Source: Corydoras sp. C115 (lineage: Eukaryota > Chordata > Actinopteri > Siluriformes > Callichthyidae). From it: DNA of 64,000 nt. Position numbers and translations under genes: made by a program. This document shows positions 27,594 through 43,582 of the stretch, piece after piece (within the stretch, counting starts at the first letter, position 1; every line of letters starts with the position of its first letter). The notes under the pieces are model-generated. The model was given only the letters and a program-made list of their open reading frames with translations, was not told the DNA's origin and made no database searches. Where the stretch lies: the NCBI GenBank assembly GCA_019802505.1, contig JAFMOC010000268.1:716001-780000 (forward strand), read 5' to 3'.

Positions 27594-27615
27594 TCCTCAC
27601 CTCCTCACCCCTCAC
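26448..27615. repeat. Pyrimidine-rich minisatellite, about 1.17 kb
   Basis: Units built from ctcctcacctctcactcctc, cttctcactcctcac and 'cactcttcac' form a long plus-strand polypyrimidine tract interrupted only by isolated A's. A 416-codon ORF of SSPPHSSPPHL type is a repeat artefact. Confidence 0.95.
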
Positions 27616-28655
27616 CTCGTTCTCACACTTCACCGACGGAGCCCGCCGTTCTGCGAGCGTGATCATGTGATCAGTGATGGATTGGCGGTTCCTCTCGTTA
27701 ATGTCCTCATTCGTTACAGCGTCCTCAGAGTGACACGGCGCAGCCGCGCAGAGGAACCCCGGACGGGCGTGTGCGTTAGCTCGCATGCTAATGAAATCAG
27801 CTCTTTATGTTCTCACTTTGAAGGCCTCCAGACGCTCGTCACTAACGAGGTCACTGCACACTGCACCACAATCAACCACCTTAAAGCAGGGTGTGGTGAT
27901 GGAGGAACCGAGTGGAGCAACGTCCATGTCCAGGTCGAACCCGGGACCTTCATTCAGCGGGTCCTTTAATGAGGATTTTAATTTTATTGATCACTGATTG
28001 ACGTGATCAACATCGAGGTTCCAATTGCTCAGCGGTGACGTGAAGACACAGAGCTACAGAACACAAAGCAGAGAAAACAGTGAGCCTGTCCCTACAGCGC
28101 CCCCACGCAGCGCCCACGGTCCACTGCACCGGCCTGCGTACAGATGCAGTGATGGAACATCTCCACCTCTAAAGGACAGAACAAACAGAGGAACCGAGAG
28201 TGAAGAGAGGGCGTCTCAGAGGGCGTCTCCTCTCCATCCTGACAGCTGGTGCGAGCGGGTCACCGCCATGAAATCCATCATCAGCGCTCCACCCAGAGCG
28301 CCGCACCCATCCGATCAACGATAGCGCTAATAATAACCGGTCAGCGCCGGTCAGCGCCGGCCCGCGCGGCTCGGGGCCACACTCTCCAGATCGCCCGCTC
28401 CGATTAAGAGCCCATTACGGAGCGTGTGTACCCATAATGCCTCTCAGGCATGGCCAGGCTTTGTTTGGTAATTGACAGAGGGCACCGAGATGACCTTCTG
28501 AAAGGAACCTTTTGAACAGAACCGGGTTTGTTTACTCCTAAACAGAGCGGTTCCTCTCTGAGTACCAGAACTATAATCTGTACCCCTTATTCTGAGATTA
28601 CAGTGCACACAGATTATTAAACTGTCAACAGTACAGAGAGGAACCACCCCAATAC
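27616..28655. other. No gene; candidate conserved element
   Basis: Non-repetitive sequence. Positions 28340-28500 contain 'cgattaagagcccattacgg' and 'ggtaattgacagagggcacc' and look like a regulatory-type conserved element, but this is texture only. No exon or RNA gene is seen. Confidence 0.5.
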
Positions 28656-29056
28656 TACAAATAATAACAATAATAATCATAATCATCATAATAATCATAA
28701 TAATAATACTACAAATAATAACAATAATAATAATAATCATCATAATCATAATAATCATAATAACAACAATAATAATAATAATACTACAAATAATAACAAT
28801 AATAATCATCATCATCATAATAATCATAATAATAATACTACAAATAATAACAATAATAATAATAATACTACAAATAATAACAATAATAATAATAATAACA
28901 ATAATAATCATAATAATACTACAAATAATAACAATAATAATAATAATACTACAAATAATAACAATAATAATCATCATCATAATAATAATCATAATAATAA
29001 TACTACAAATAATAACAATAATAATAATAATAATAATAATAACAATAATAATAATA

Positions 29057-29104
<48 letters not shown>

Positions 29105-29238
29105 TAATAATAATCATCATCATAATAATAATAACAGTAATAATAATAATAATAACAATAATAATAATAATAACAACAACAATAATAATAATAATAACAA
29201 CAACAATAATAATAATAATAACAACAGTAATAATAATA
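28656..29238. repeat. AAT/CAT trinucleotide array, about 580 bp
   Basis: This is an (AAT)n-type tract with interspersed 'cat' and 'tactacaaataataacaat' segments that recur about every 60-80 bp. The left half is therefore a higher-order minisatellite and the right half is purer (AAT)n. ORFs rich in I or Y on the minus strand are artefacts. Confidence 0.95.
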
Positions 29239-29557
29239 AGGGCGGCACGGTGATTTAGTGGTTTGGCATGTTCTCCTCTCAGCACTAGGGATTCCTGGTT
29301 CGAATCCCCATCTGGGTGGAGTTTGCATGTTCATCCACGTGAGTTTCCTCTGGGTTCTCTGGTTTTTGTCCCACAGTCCAAAAACATGGATCAAGGGCAA
29401 TTGAGTTTCCAAATTGCCCCATATAGAGTGTGTGTGTGTGTGTGCCCAGCGATAGATTGGCGTCCTGTCCTGGGTGTATCTGCCCAGCGCCTAAAACGTT
29501 CTCCCCCCGCAACCCTAATATAGGATAAAGCAGAAGATGATGGAGGGATAATAAGGG
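29239..29557 (+). mobile_element. Dispersed tRNA-like SINE, GGCGGCACGG family
   Basis: The element begins 'gggcggcacggtgatttagt' and has a B-box-like 'ggttcgaatcccc'. It also carries 'cccacagtccaaaaacatgg', 'aaattgccccatatagagtg' with a (GT) stretch, and 'gataaagcagaagatgatgg' near its end. The direct repeat ataataaggg brackets it (about 29233-29242 and 29548-29557). Two further copies occur at 42399 and 43211. Confidence 0.8.
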
Positions 29558-32544
29558 TTGAAAAAGCGACCTGTTGCTCCACAGTGCTATTAAGCTCTTC
29601 ATCCTGGGACTTTGTACCTGTCTGCGTGTCTGCGTGTCTGCGTGTCCGTGTCTGCGTGTCCGTGTCTGCGTGTCCGTGTCGGAGGTGAATTGGAATGACG
29701 ATGTAAATGGGTTCATATGAAGGCGGTGCTTTTTGAACCTCAGAGCAGATGCCTCTAATTTAAAGTCAGTGCAGCGTGCGCTGTAATTACCCCACTCCAC
29801 TCAAATGATCATTAGTGCTGAATGAGGGATCGACCGCTCCGTCTCCGCTCGTCTTGTCCATTATCGTCTCCTCGGCTCGGGCACACAGAGCGAGGGTCTT
29901 CGGTTCCCCGTAAAGACACAATGGATTCTGCAGAAGACAAACGCGCAGCTCTAATGAACATTACGGCTCGTTACCCCGTTCAAGTGCTCTTCATTAATTC
30001 AGAGGCACGACTGCCGGGGCGCTGACACGTCTGATTATCTGATCAGAACTGAATAAATCACCACTGCATCGAGAACCCATCAGGAACCCTTAAGGATCTC
30101 AAGTTTTAATTCTGCCGGTCATCTCACTGACCTGAGCGGAAGATCCTGACTGAGTGACATCACATCCTGTTGCATCAGATTTACTTTCATTGGATCCAAA
30201 GGAACCAAAGCTTCCTGAGTTTGACCCGCAACATCCGCCCACGGAGCCTCCACCCCCCTCGTACCAATGGAGGAACGTTTTAAAGCCGGGCCGGTTCTGA
30301 TGCCGTGGATGTTCTGCAGCTGTTGGAGGTTCTGCAGCCGGGCCGGTTCTGATGCCGTGGATGTTCTGCAGCTGTTGGAGGTTCTGCAGCCTGGCCGGTT
30401 CTGATGCCGTGGATGTTCTGCAGCTGTTGGAGGTTCTGATGCCGGGCCAGTTCTGATGCCGTGGATGTTCTGCAGTCGGGCCGGTTCTGATGCCGTGGAT
30501 GTTCTGCAGCTGTTGGAGGTTCTGATGCCGTGGATGTTCTGCAGCTGTTGGAGGTTCTGCAGGTCGTTACTGCTGAGTTCAGGATGTGGGATCTGGTATA
30601 CGATCAGAATGTAATTACATTTATATTGTAATGGAGGTGCAGAGTGCGCTTCTCTGAGCTGCTGCCCTTTCTGCTTTTAAATCCCAGATGGAGCGTCTCC
30701 TCGCCCGTCCCCTCCTCGCCCGTCCCCTCGCCCGTCTCCTCACCCCGCGCTTCTGAAGCCCACACTCTCAATGGAGACGGCGAGCTGATAAGAGAGCTGA
30801 AAGAGAAAAATAGCTGTATTTCGGACCAGGTTCTCATTTCTGAATATCACGTCTTATCGGTGAGTGTGGGTCTCTGCTCACTGCCAATCAACCCCCCACC
30901 CCCCCCCCCCCATCAGCAGCCCCACCTACGGTTCCTCCTCCATCCCGCGGGACTGATAACGCCTCACGCAAAGTGCAGAAAGAATGTCCCGGTTAAGTTT
31001 CCATTCTGCAGCAGCTGATCTGAGATCTGAGAGAACGGAGGGCCCCGAGTCTCACACCGCTTCAGCTCAGAGACCGAGGAACCCACCGGCACCGGACGGG
31101 AAAGGACGTCCTCACCGTTTATCTGCAAAGTAAGTGTCCATACGTCAAACAGACACGGAGTGCACAAGCTGTAAGATAAGACGGAGGCTCTGCGTGGCTT
31201 ATTTCAGTGTTTTAGAACCACGGGGTAACCGCGGGGTCCGTCTGGGGGACGCGGGGCCCCGATCCGACCTTACCGTTTTAGTTTCCACATAAAGAACCGG
31301 CCGACACCTCGAGAGCCTCAGACTCCTTCACTCTTCAGACTTAAAGTTCTACTGGGACCCTGTAGGGTCTTTTCTGGTTCCACTGCAGAACCCTGAACGG
31401 TTCTCTGGTCCAAACAAAGGGCACTACTTTTAGGTGGAATGTAGACTCTCAAGTGCACTAGGTGGATGGAGACAGCGTGGAACTGGAGTGAGTGCTACTG
31501 AAGAACTAAGTGAAGTTCCACTTCCACATTAAATAATCTGGCTATCCTGAGGGTCAAGCGAAGGTCGCATCAATCACTGCTGGAAAAAGGTCTCAGTGCG
31601 CCCCCTCTCTGCACCTGACTGATGACGGCCTTGTTCCTGATAACACTGGATCCATTGGTCTGATTTGTGGGCAGCAGACCAATTTCAATACCCGTCTCAG
31701 CGTTGATAGATGAGCCCTGCCGTTGATAAAGGACCAATTTACTGCAGGAGCGCCGCCCGCCGACACGGAACCGCCGCTCTCACCGTTCAGAGAGGAAGTA
31801 GAGGAGAAGAGAGGCGTCCGCTGAGGTGGAGGGATGGAACCACCCCCGTCCGTCCTCTCATTAACGCCAAAGACAAAGCTATCCGTTTCTTTAGTTAAGC
31901 GACGCCACACTGACACTCAATCACCCGCTGAGCAGAACCAGCACCGCCGCCTGATGGAGTGATAACGAGCCTCTCCAGAAATCTCTCAACATGGAAGATA
32001 GCATCATCTCCAGAGCAAACATGACAGCGGAGGAGGATTTAATATCACCCTCTCATCCTCCTAATGAGATTATACAGGACGAGGAGGACATCTGTGGACA
32101 AGAAACATCATTACAACACAGCGATGGAGATGAACCTGAGGACTGTCCACCAATATCCATCAATATTCATCCATATCCATCTATATCCCATTTACAGTCC
32201 TGTTCCTGTGTTTGTAGAGCATCATCCAACAGAAGCTGGATTTATTACAGCTGATCACTAACGAGAGAACCAGAGGACATCCTAATCCTAACCCTGTTCT
32301 TATTAAATGTGAGTTTAAAGTGTATAATCATGACTGATGTGAGATCAGTACATTCATCATTCATATAATTAATCAATGTATCAATGTGTGCTGATCAGTT
32401 CTATTATAATAACCTAATAATCTGATAATAAAGCTGCAGATCAGATTCAGATTAATTATCTCATAATATTTTCCGTGTTATAGTTTAAAATGGACTTTAA
32501 TCTGTGGATTAATCACAACGGGACAAGATCTGCAATTTAACAGA
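29558..32544. other. No gene; intergenic
   Basis: A 'tgcgtgtccgtgtc' repeat lies at 29620-29685 and a C-run at 30895-30912. The remainder is unique sequence without domains or splice-consistent exons. Short ORFs of 60-124 codons have no recognisable homology. Confidence 0.5.
30284..30560. repeat. About 50-bp minisatellite, 5-6 units
   Basis: Units combine 'ggttctgatgccgtggatgt', 'tctgcagctgttggaggttc' and 'tgcagccgggcc'. Some units lack the last part. Confidence 0.88.
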
Positions 32545-32550
32545 TTTATT
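32545..32550 (-). promoter_or_regulatory. Possible EXD1 poly(A) signal
   Basis: AATAAA on the minus strand lies about 280 bases beyond the EXD1 stop codon. Its position is plausible for a short 3' UTR. It has not been tested by transcript ends. Confidence 0.4.
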
Positions 32551-32829
32551 ACCGAACAGAACCACTGAAACACTAAACAAACACCGCCATCTGTCGGAAA
32601 ACACCCGGTACTGCAGCTGCAGAGCGTCTCCTATCAAACAGAACAGCTGTAGAACCTCAAAACTGTTCCTCTGTAACGATTTAAACCTTTTCATTAAACT
32701 TTTTAATTGAACAGAAAGTGAAATATCAAATTATCATTTTAATGAACTTTCATTTCTTTCAGATTAAACTTAAAACAAAAATGAAACAACAACTTTCACC
32801 GTTTGGCCAAAAGCATCAAACTGTGGCAC

Positions 32830-34284
32830 TTATTTTAACAGAGGCAGATTGAACAGTCCTCTCCCAAAAACAGGCACGGGATAGGCCCCACGGGCAACAC
32901 CCGCCATCAAAGCATTTGACTCTGCGATGGAAAAGCTCCCGTCATTCCCGCTCCTCATCAGACCTGGAGGACCCTCTGCTGGAACCTGACTCTGCATTTC
33001 AGGTATCTTACACTCTGACTGTGGTACCGGACCGCCGGGCTGTGATACCTCACCGCCGGGCTGTGATACCAGACCCCCTGACTGTGATACCAGACCCCCT
33101 GACTGTGATACCAGACACCCTGACTGTGGTACCGGACCCCCTGACTGTGGTGCCGGACCGCCGGGCCGTGGTTTGTCACCGTGCCGCTTCAGCAGACCCT
33201 CTTCCGTCATGCAGTAGTGGTTGATGGCCCAGGTTTGGCGTTCCTGTTTAATAGTGAGGATTTCTCGTAGCTCTTTGGAAATTGAGGTGCTGCTTGCGCC
33301 GAGGTCCGCGGTACATACGGGCTCGTCTCGCGCATTTTGGAGGTACGAATCCACTAGATTAGTGTAGTCAGACATCAAGGCATCCAACAGAACCAGACGC
33401 AGAGGCTGCAGGTGGACGACAGACAAAGCCATGACTTTGAGCAGCGGTGTTGGGCAGGGCCGGGCGTACCAGAGCGTTGTGTCCTTTGCACTCAGCTCGT
33501 CCTTCACTCGCAGAGAGGACAACTGTCCCAGGGGCATCTTCAGGTGCAAACTGACCACCTCCTGAAGCGTGCTGACCCGATCTGGGAGGAAGCCACCAGT
33601 CTGGCCGTGGAAATGCAGGACGTCTGCAACCTGTGTGTCAAACACGTTGGCCAGGTCCACAGCGAAATGCACCCACAGACACCTGGTGAGGGCCCTGCAG
33701 TCGTGCATGACCTTCAGGATGTCCTCGCTGTGTAATATAGTGGCCAGGCCGTTCTTAAAGGCCCTGGCACCGAGCAGCAGGATGTCGAAGAGGTACACCT
33801 TGCTTTTGGTGGCCACCTGGAGCCAGCAGAGCCTCTGGTGCAGGCCGTCGCCCGCCCCGTCCGAGGCCAGGCCGATCACCCGCTGCTTGCGGATGTGCAT
33901 CAGAGCGGGACCGAACCTCTCCTGGAAGTCGTCCACCACCACGTAGTCGATCTGCTCCCTGTTTTCATCCTCCATCACCTCCATCACCTCCATCCTGTAG
34001 GGCTGAAACTCGGCCACGGGCAGCGTGCCGTCCTCGGGGGCCTCTCTCTGGGGCTCTCCTGTGGGGCTGCATGGAGGCTCCACATTAAGGATTTCATGCC
34101 CGAAGAAGAGTTTGGATCCTGCGAGTCTGATGCCGCTCTGCAGCTCCAGCACGTCCTCCAGAACCAGCGTCCTGTTCGCGTTGACCCGCTGCACCACGCC
34201 CAGGAAGCTGCTGCCCGCCGTGCTCACCCGAATGCGCTGCCCCCTGAACCGCTGCACGAAGCGCACCTCCTGCAGCGACGCCAT
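32830..34284 (-). CDS. exd1: EXD1, piRNA biogenesis adaptor, single-exon ORF
   Basis: EXD1 is an RNA-binding, nuclease-like adaptor that partners the Tudor protein TDRD12 in the germline piRNA pathway. The 484-residue frame has an Sm-like N-terminal region (about 1-70, FRGQRIRVSTAGSSFLGVVQ). It is followed by a 3'-5' exonuclease-like domain (about 112-312) with RLCWLQVATKSKVYLFDI, LKVMHDCRALTRCL and VFDTQVADVLHFHGQTGGFL, all strongly like human EXD1. The usual motif I DxE is replaced (VIGLASDGA, about 136-143), consistent with this family being catalytically dead, while the HD of motif II remains. Residues about 376-422 are a seven-residue coding repeat (SGGLVSQ type). No intron interrupts the frame, whereas mammalian EXD1 is multi-exon. 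The start at 34284 is chosen for its strong context (A at -3, G at +4). An upstream in-frame ATG at 34320 would add 12 residues. Confidence 0.93.
   Translation of the reverse strand: MASLQEVRFVQRFRGQRIRVSTAGSSFLGVVQRVNANRTLVLEDVLELQSGIRLAGSKLFFGHEILNVEPPCSPTGEPQREAPEDGTLPVAEFQPYRMEVMEVMEDENREQIDYVVVDDFQERFGPALMHIRKQRVIGLASDGAGDGLHQRLCWLQVATKSKVYLFDILLLGARAFKNGLATILHSEDILKVMHDCRALTRCLWVHFAVDLANVFDTQVADVLHFHGQTGGFLPDRVSTLQEVVSLHLKMPLGQLSSLRVKDELSAKDTTLWYARPCPTPLLKVMALSVVHLQPLRLVLLDALMSDYTNLVDSYLQNARDEPVCTADLGASSTSISKELREILTIKQERQTWAINHYCMTEEGLLKRHGDKPRPGGPAPQSGGPVPQSGCLVSQSGGLVSQSGGLVSQPGGEVSQPGGPVPQSECKIPEMQSQVPAEGPPGLMRSGNDGSFSIAESNALMAGVARGAYPVPVFGRGLFNLPLLK
33004..33175 (-). repeat. 21-bp coding minisatellite within EXD1
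   Basis: On the plus strand the unit resembles ctgactgtgataccagaccc plus one base. On the coding strand it encodes heptads SGGPVPQ, SGCLVSQ, SGGLVSQ (twice), PGGEVSQ and PGGPVPQ. The 21-bp period preserves the reading frame, so length changes would vary the linker after the nuclease-like domain without frameshift. Confidence 0.9.
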
Positions 34285-34515
34285 GCTCACCACCCGACCC
34301 GAGCCGACCCGAAACCGCATCTCACGTGACGTTACCTGACGCCGTGTCAAAACACGTCTTAAACGCCCCTTTCACTTTTTTAATAAAACCAGGTTTGATT
34401 CGTTTATCTCAAAATAATAATAAACATGTTCAGCTGCAGGAATGAGGTTTAAAACAAAATAACATACACAATAATTACACTAATTAATGATTAAACCTCA
34501 CTTGGAGGAGAAGGC
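34285..34515 (-). promoter_or_regulatory. Probable EXD1 5' UTR and promoter region
   Basis: This is the short interval between the EXD1 start and the 32-bp array. A TCACGTGAC E-box palindrome lies at about 34322-34330. SMPD4 starts 1.7 kb away in the opposite direction, so the interval plus the array separates two head-to-head genes. Confidence 0.35.
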
Positions 34516-35935
34516 GGTCTGGGACAGTGTGGGGACTGTGTGTGGGGGGTCTGGGACAGTGTGGGGACTGTGTGTGGGGGGTCTGGGACAGTGTGGGGAC
34601 TGTGTGTGGGGGGTCTGGGACAGTGTGGGGACTGTGTGTGGGGGGTCTGGGACAGTGTGGGGACTGTGTGTGTGGGGGGTCTGGGACAGTGTGGGGACTG
34701 TGTGTGGGGGGTCTGGGACAGTGTGGGGACTGTGTGTGGGGGGTCTGGGACAGTGTGGGGACTGTGTGTGTGGGGGGTCTGGGACAGTGTGGGGGGTCTG
34801 GGACAGTGTGGGGACTGTGTGTGGGGGGTCTGGGACAGTGTGGGGACTGTGTGTGGGGGGTCTGGGACAGTGTGGGGACTGTGTGTGGGGGGTCTGGGAC
34901 AGTGTGGGGACTGTGTGTGGGGGGTCTGGGACAGTGTGGGGACTGTGTGTGGGGGGTCTGGGGTGTGGGGACAGTGTGGGGACTGTGTGTGGGGGGTCTG
35001 GGACAGTGTGGGGACTGTGTGTGGGGGGTCTGGGACAGTGTGGGGACTGTGTGTGGGGGGTCTGGGACAGTGTGGGGACTGTGTGTGGGGGGTCTGGGAC
35101 AGTGTGGGGACTGTGTGGGGGGGGACTGTGTGTGGGGGGTCTGGGACAGTGTGGGGACTGTGTGGGGGGTCTGGGACAGTGTGGGGACTGTGTGTGGGGG
35201 GTCTGGGACAGTGTGGGGACTGTGTGGGGGGTCTGGGACAGTGTGGGGACTGTGTGGGGGTCTGGAACTGTGTGGGCGGGTCTGGAACAGTGTGTGGGGA
35301 CTGTGGGGGGTCTGGGACAGTGTTTGGGGACTGTGTGGGGGGTCTGGGACAGTGTGAAGACTGTGGTGGTGGGTCTGGGACAGTGTGTGGACTGTGTGGG
35401 GACTCTGGGACTGTGTGGGGGGTCTGGGACAGTGTGGGGACCATGTGTGGGGGGGGGGGGTCTGGGACAGTGTGGGGACCGTGTGTGGGGGGGTCTGGGA
35501 CAGTGTGGGGACCGTGTGTGGGGGGGTCTGGGACAGTGTGGGGACCGTGGGTGTGGGGGGGGTCTGGGACAGTGTGGGGACCGTGGGTGTGGGGGGGGTC
35601 TGGGACAGTGTGGGGACCGTGGGTGTGGGGGGGGTCTGGGACAGTGTGGGGACCGTGTGTGTGAGGGGGGGTCTGGGACAGTGTGGGGACCGTGTGTGGG
35701 GGGGTCTGGGACAGTGTGGGGACCGTGTGTGTGAGGGGGGGTCTGGGACGGTCTGGGACAGTGTGGGGACCGTGTGTGTGAGGGGGGGTCTGGGACAGTG
35801 TGGGGACCGTGTGTGTGTGAGGGGGGGTCTGGGACAGTGTGGGGACCGTGTGTGGGGGGGTCTGGGACAGTGTGGGGACTGTGTGTGTGAGGGGGGTCTG
35901 GGACAGTGTGGGGACCGTGTGTGTGTGTGTGGAGG
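34516..35935. repeat. 32-bp G-rich minisatellite, about 1.4 kb
   Basis: The unit is near gtctgggacagtgtggggac followed by tgtgtgtggggg. The left two thirds are homogeneous, and the right third carries 'gaccgtg' and 'gtgagggg' variants, giving a gradient of unit types. A period not divisible by three rotates the frame but no stop occurs, so frames of more than 350 codons are open and are rejected as genes. Runs of four or more G's recur every unit on the plus strand. Confidence 0.95.
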
Positions 35936-36010
35936 GACTGGTTCTGGGACTGGTTCTGTTTCAGTACACAGCTGGACGTCCCTCTCTGAATGTTGAATGC
36001 TTTATTTTAG

Positions 36011-36033
36011 GTGTGCTGTTCATTTAAAGAGTG
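36011..36033 (+). promoter_or_regulatory. SMPD4 5' UTR with possible upstream splice acceptor
   Basis: A 'gctttattttag' acceptor-like sequence ends at 36010, 23 bases before the SMPD4 ATG. The start codon exon may therefore be preceded by a non-coding first exon. Transcript data would decide this. Confidence 0.35.
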
Positions 36034-41819
<5,786 letters not shown>

Positions 41820-42398
41820 GCGGCGGGTCAGCACCATGTACAGTGTACATTTATAGATGAAGGATTTCAGGACGTTTAGAACGTGGTGGTGGTGGGATTG
41901 AAGATCTCACGTCCTCTGAGGTGTTAGTGCCGTAATCCTGATTAATGCCATCACTCTCTCCTTACACAGGGTGTCCACAAACTATTGATGAACTGTGCTG
42001 GAGGCTTTATCATACAGTCTGATATGAAGCAGCTGGACCTCAGTGTTCGAACCCTCACCTCCAGTACGCTGATCCTCCACCTGAATCCTGAATGTTTTCT
42101 AATGTTATAAAGCTTTTAGTCCACGTCTGCTCGTGCGTTTCTTCTGTGCTTTCACACGAGGTTCTGCATTCTGATCCGCATAAAGTATTCAACCAGACGT
42201 TTCATTAGAACAGAGCTCTTTAAATGTGGGATTAAAGAACGGCGTGTGTTCCGACCGCTGAGCCAGTCTGCTGATCTGAAACAGAGTTACAGAAAACTGC
42301 AACGGAACTTTTAAACAATATCACTTTATTTTTATTATAAAAACATTTAGATTTATTCATGTTTTTAGCATCAAATAAATTTGGTATTAATTATACGA
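41820..42398 (+). other. SMPD4 3' UTR and downstream
   Basis: No coding potential. Candidate poly(A) signals are ATTAAA at 42231-42236 and AATAAA at 42374-42379. I cannot tell which is used. Confidence 0.4.
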
Positions 42399-42612
42399 GG
42401 GCGGCACCGTGGCTTAGTGGTTGGCATGTTCTCCTCTCAGCACTAGGGATTCCCGGTTCAAATCTTCTAGTTTCCATGTTCTCCCCGTGTCCGTGTGGGT
42501 TTCCTCTGGGTTCTCCGGTTTCCTCCCACAGTCCAAAAACATGGATCAAGTTAATTGAGTTCTACAAATTGCCCCATATAGAGTGAGTGTGTGTGTGTGT
42601 GTGTGTGTGTGA
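42399..42612 (+). mobile_element. GGCGGCACGG-family SINE, 3'-truncated
   Basis: This is homologous to the element at 43211. It starts 'gggcggcaccgtggcttagt' and includes 'cccacagtccaaaaacatgg' and 'aaattgccccatatagagtg'. It ends in a (GT) tract, and the second half of the element is missing. Confidence 0.85.
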
Positions 42613-43194
42613 GTGAGTCTGATCTGATCTTGTATCACGACTCTGTTCTGCCACGTGGAGAGCCGTGGAACCTCTGCGCACCGCCAGGGGGCGCTCACCA
42701 AAATCTGCACTCAGCGCCGAGAGAGAACAAAGAAGAAACGAAGCTCCGTAACGAAGATCGTTTCGGCTCTTCGACGTGAATCGACTCCACTGACTCATGA
42801 ACCGACTCCTCGTCTCGCCTGGAAACTTAAGTTTGTGATGAAGATGCTGCTCCGGAGTCATCATCTTCATCATCACCATCATCACCTTCATCATCATCAT
42901 CACCTCATCATCATCTTCATCAGTGAGGCTGCTGCTGCAGGAACGTCCTGACCCTCATCATCCTCTTCATCATCAGATGATCAATAATCTGATCAGTTTA
43001 TTAGATGTGTGAATGACGTCATCCAGATCAAAGCGCTTTATCGCAGAAATCCTTTAAACAGTATTATTTAAAATTTATGACGTCATAATGTGATTATTAA
43101 TCTGATTGATCATTATTATTGTGTAATACTGATCTGATTTACATGTCTTGATGTTTAAAAACAATGAACAAACAAACTAAACATTAATTATGTT
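42613..43194. other. No gene; ATC-type repeat
   Basis: A (TCATCATCT)-like tract lies at about 42858-42925. The remainder is AT-rich and without features. Confidence 0.55.
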
Positions 43195-43582
43195 AATGAA
43201 CTAAAGTTCTGGGGGGCGGCACGGTGGCTTAGTGGTTTAGCACGTTCACCTCTCAGCACTAGGGAGTCCCGGTTCGAATCCCCATCTGGGTGAAGTTTCC
43301 ATGTTCTCCCCGTGTCCGCGTGAGTTTCCTCCGGGTTCTCCGGTTTCCTCCCACAGTCCAAAAACATGGATCAAGTTAATTGAGTTCTCTAAATTGCCCC
43401 ATATAGAGTGTGCTTGTGTGTGTGAGTGTGTGCCCAGCGATGGATTGGCGTCCTGTCCTGGGTCTATCTGCCCAGCGCCCGAGACGCTCTCCCCTGGATG
43501 GGCATGGGGAACCCCCCCCCCCCCCCCCGCAACCCTAATAGAGGATAAAGCGGGAGATAATGAATGAATGAACTAAAGTTCT
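43195..43582 (+). mobile_element. Full-length GGCGGCACGG-family SINE with target-site duplication
   Basis: The element body at 43211-43566 is bracketed by perfect 16-bp direct repeats aatgaactaaagttct (43195-43210 and 43567-43582). It has a tRNA-like head with 'ggttcgaatcccc', the shared 'cccacagtccaaaaacatgg' body, a short GT tract, a C-run, and 'gataaagcgggagataatga' at the end. The intact duplication indicates a relatively recent insertion by LINE-type retrotransposition. Confidence 0.92.

Noticed and set aside
26412..27662. 416-codon serine/proline/histidine/leucine-rich ORF
   Set aside because: Pyrimidine-rich tandem array; no complexity outside the repeat.
29239..29557. Possible genuine tRNA gene in the B-box-bearing element
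   Set aside because: The same sequence recurs at 42399 and 43211 with a long non-tRNA body and target duplication, so it is a SINE head and not a tRNA gene.
34487..35996. Several 200-415 codon ORFs upstream of SMPD4
   Set aside because: Products of the 32-bp G-rich array; frame rotates every unit without stops.
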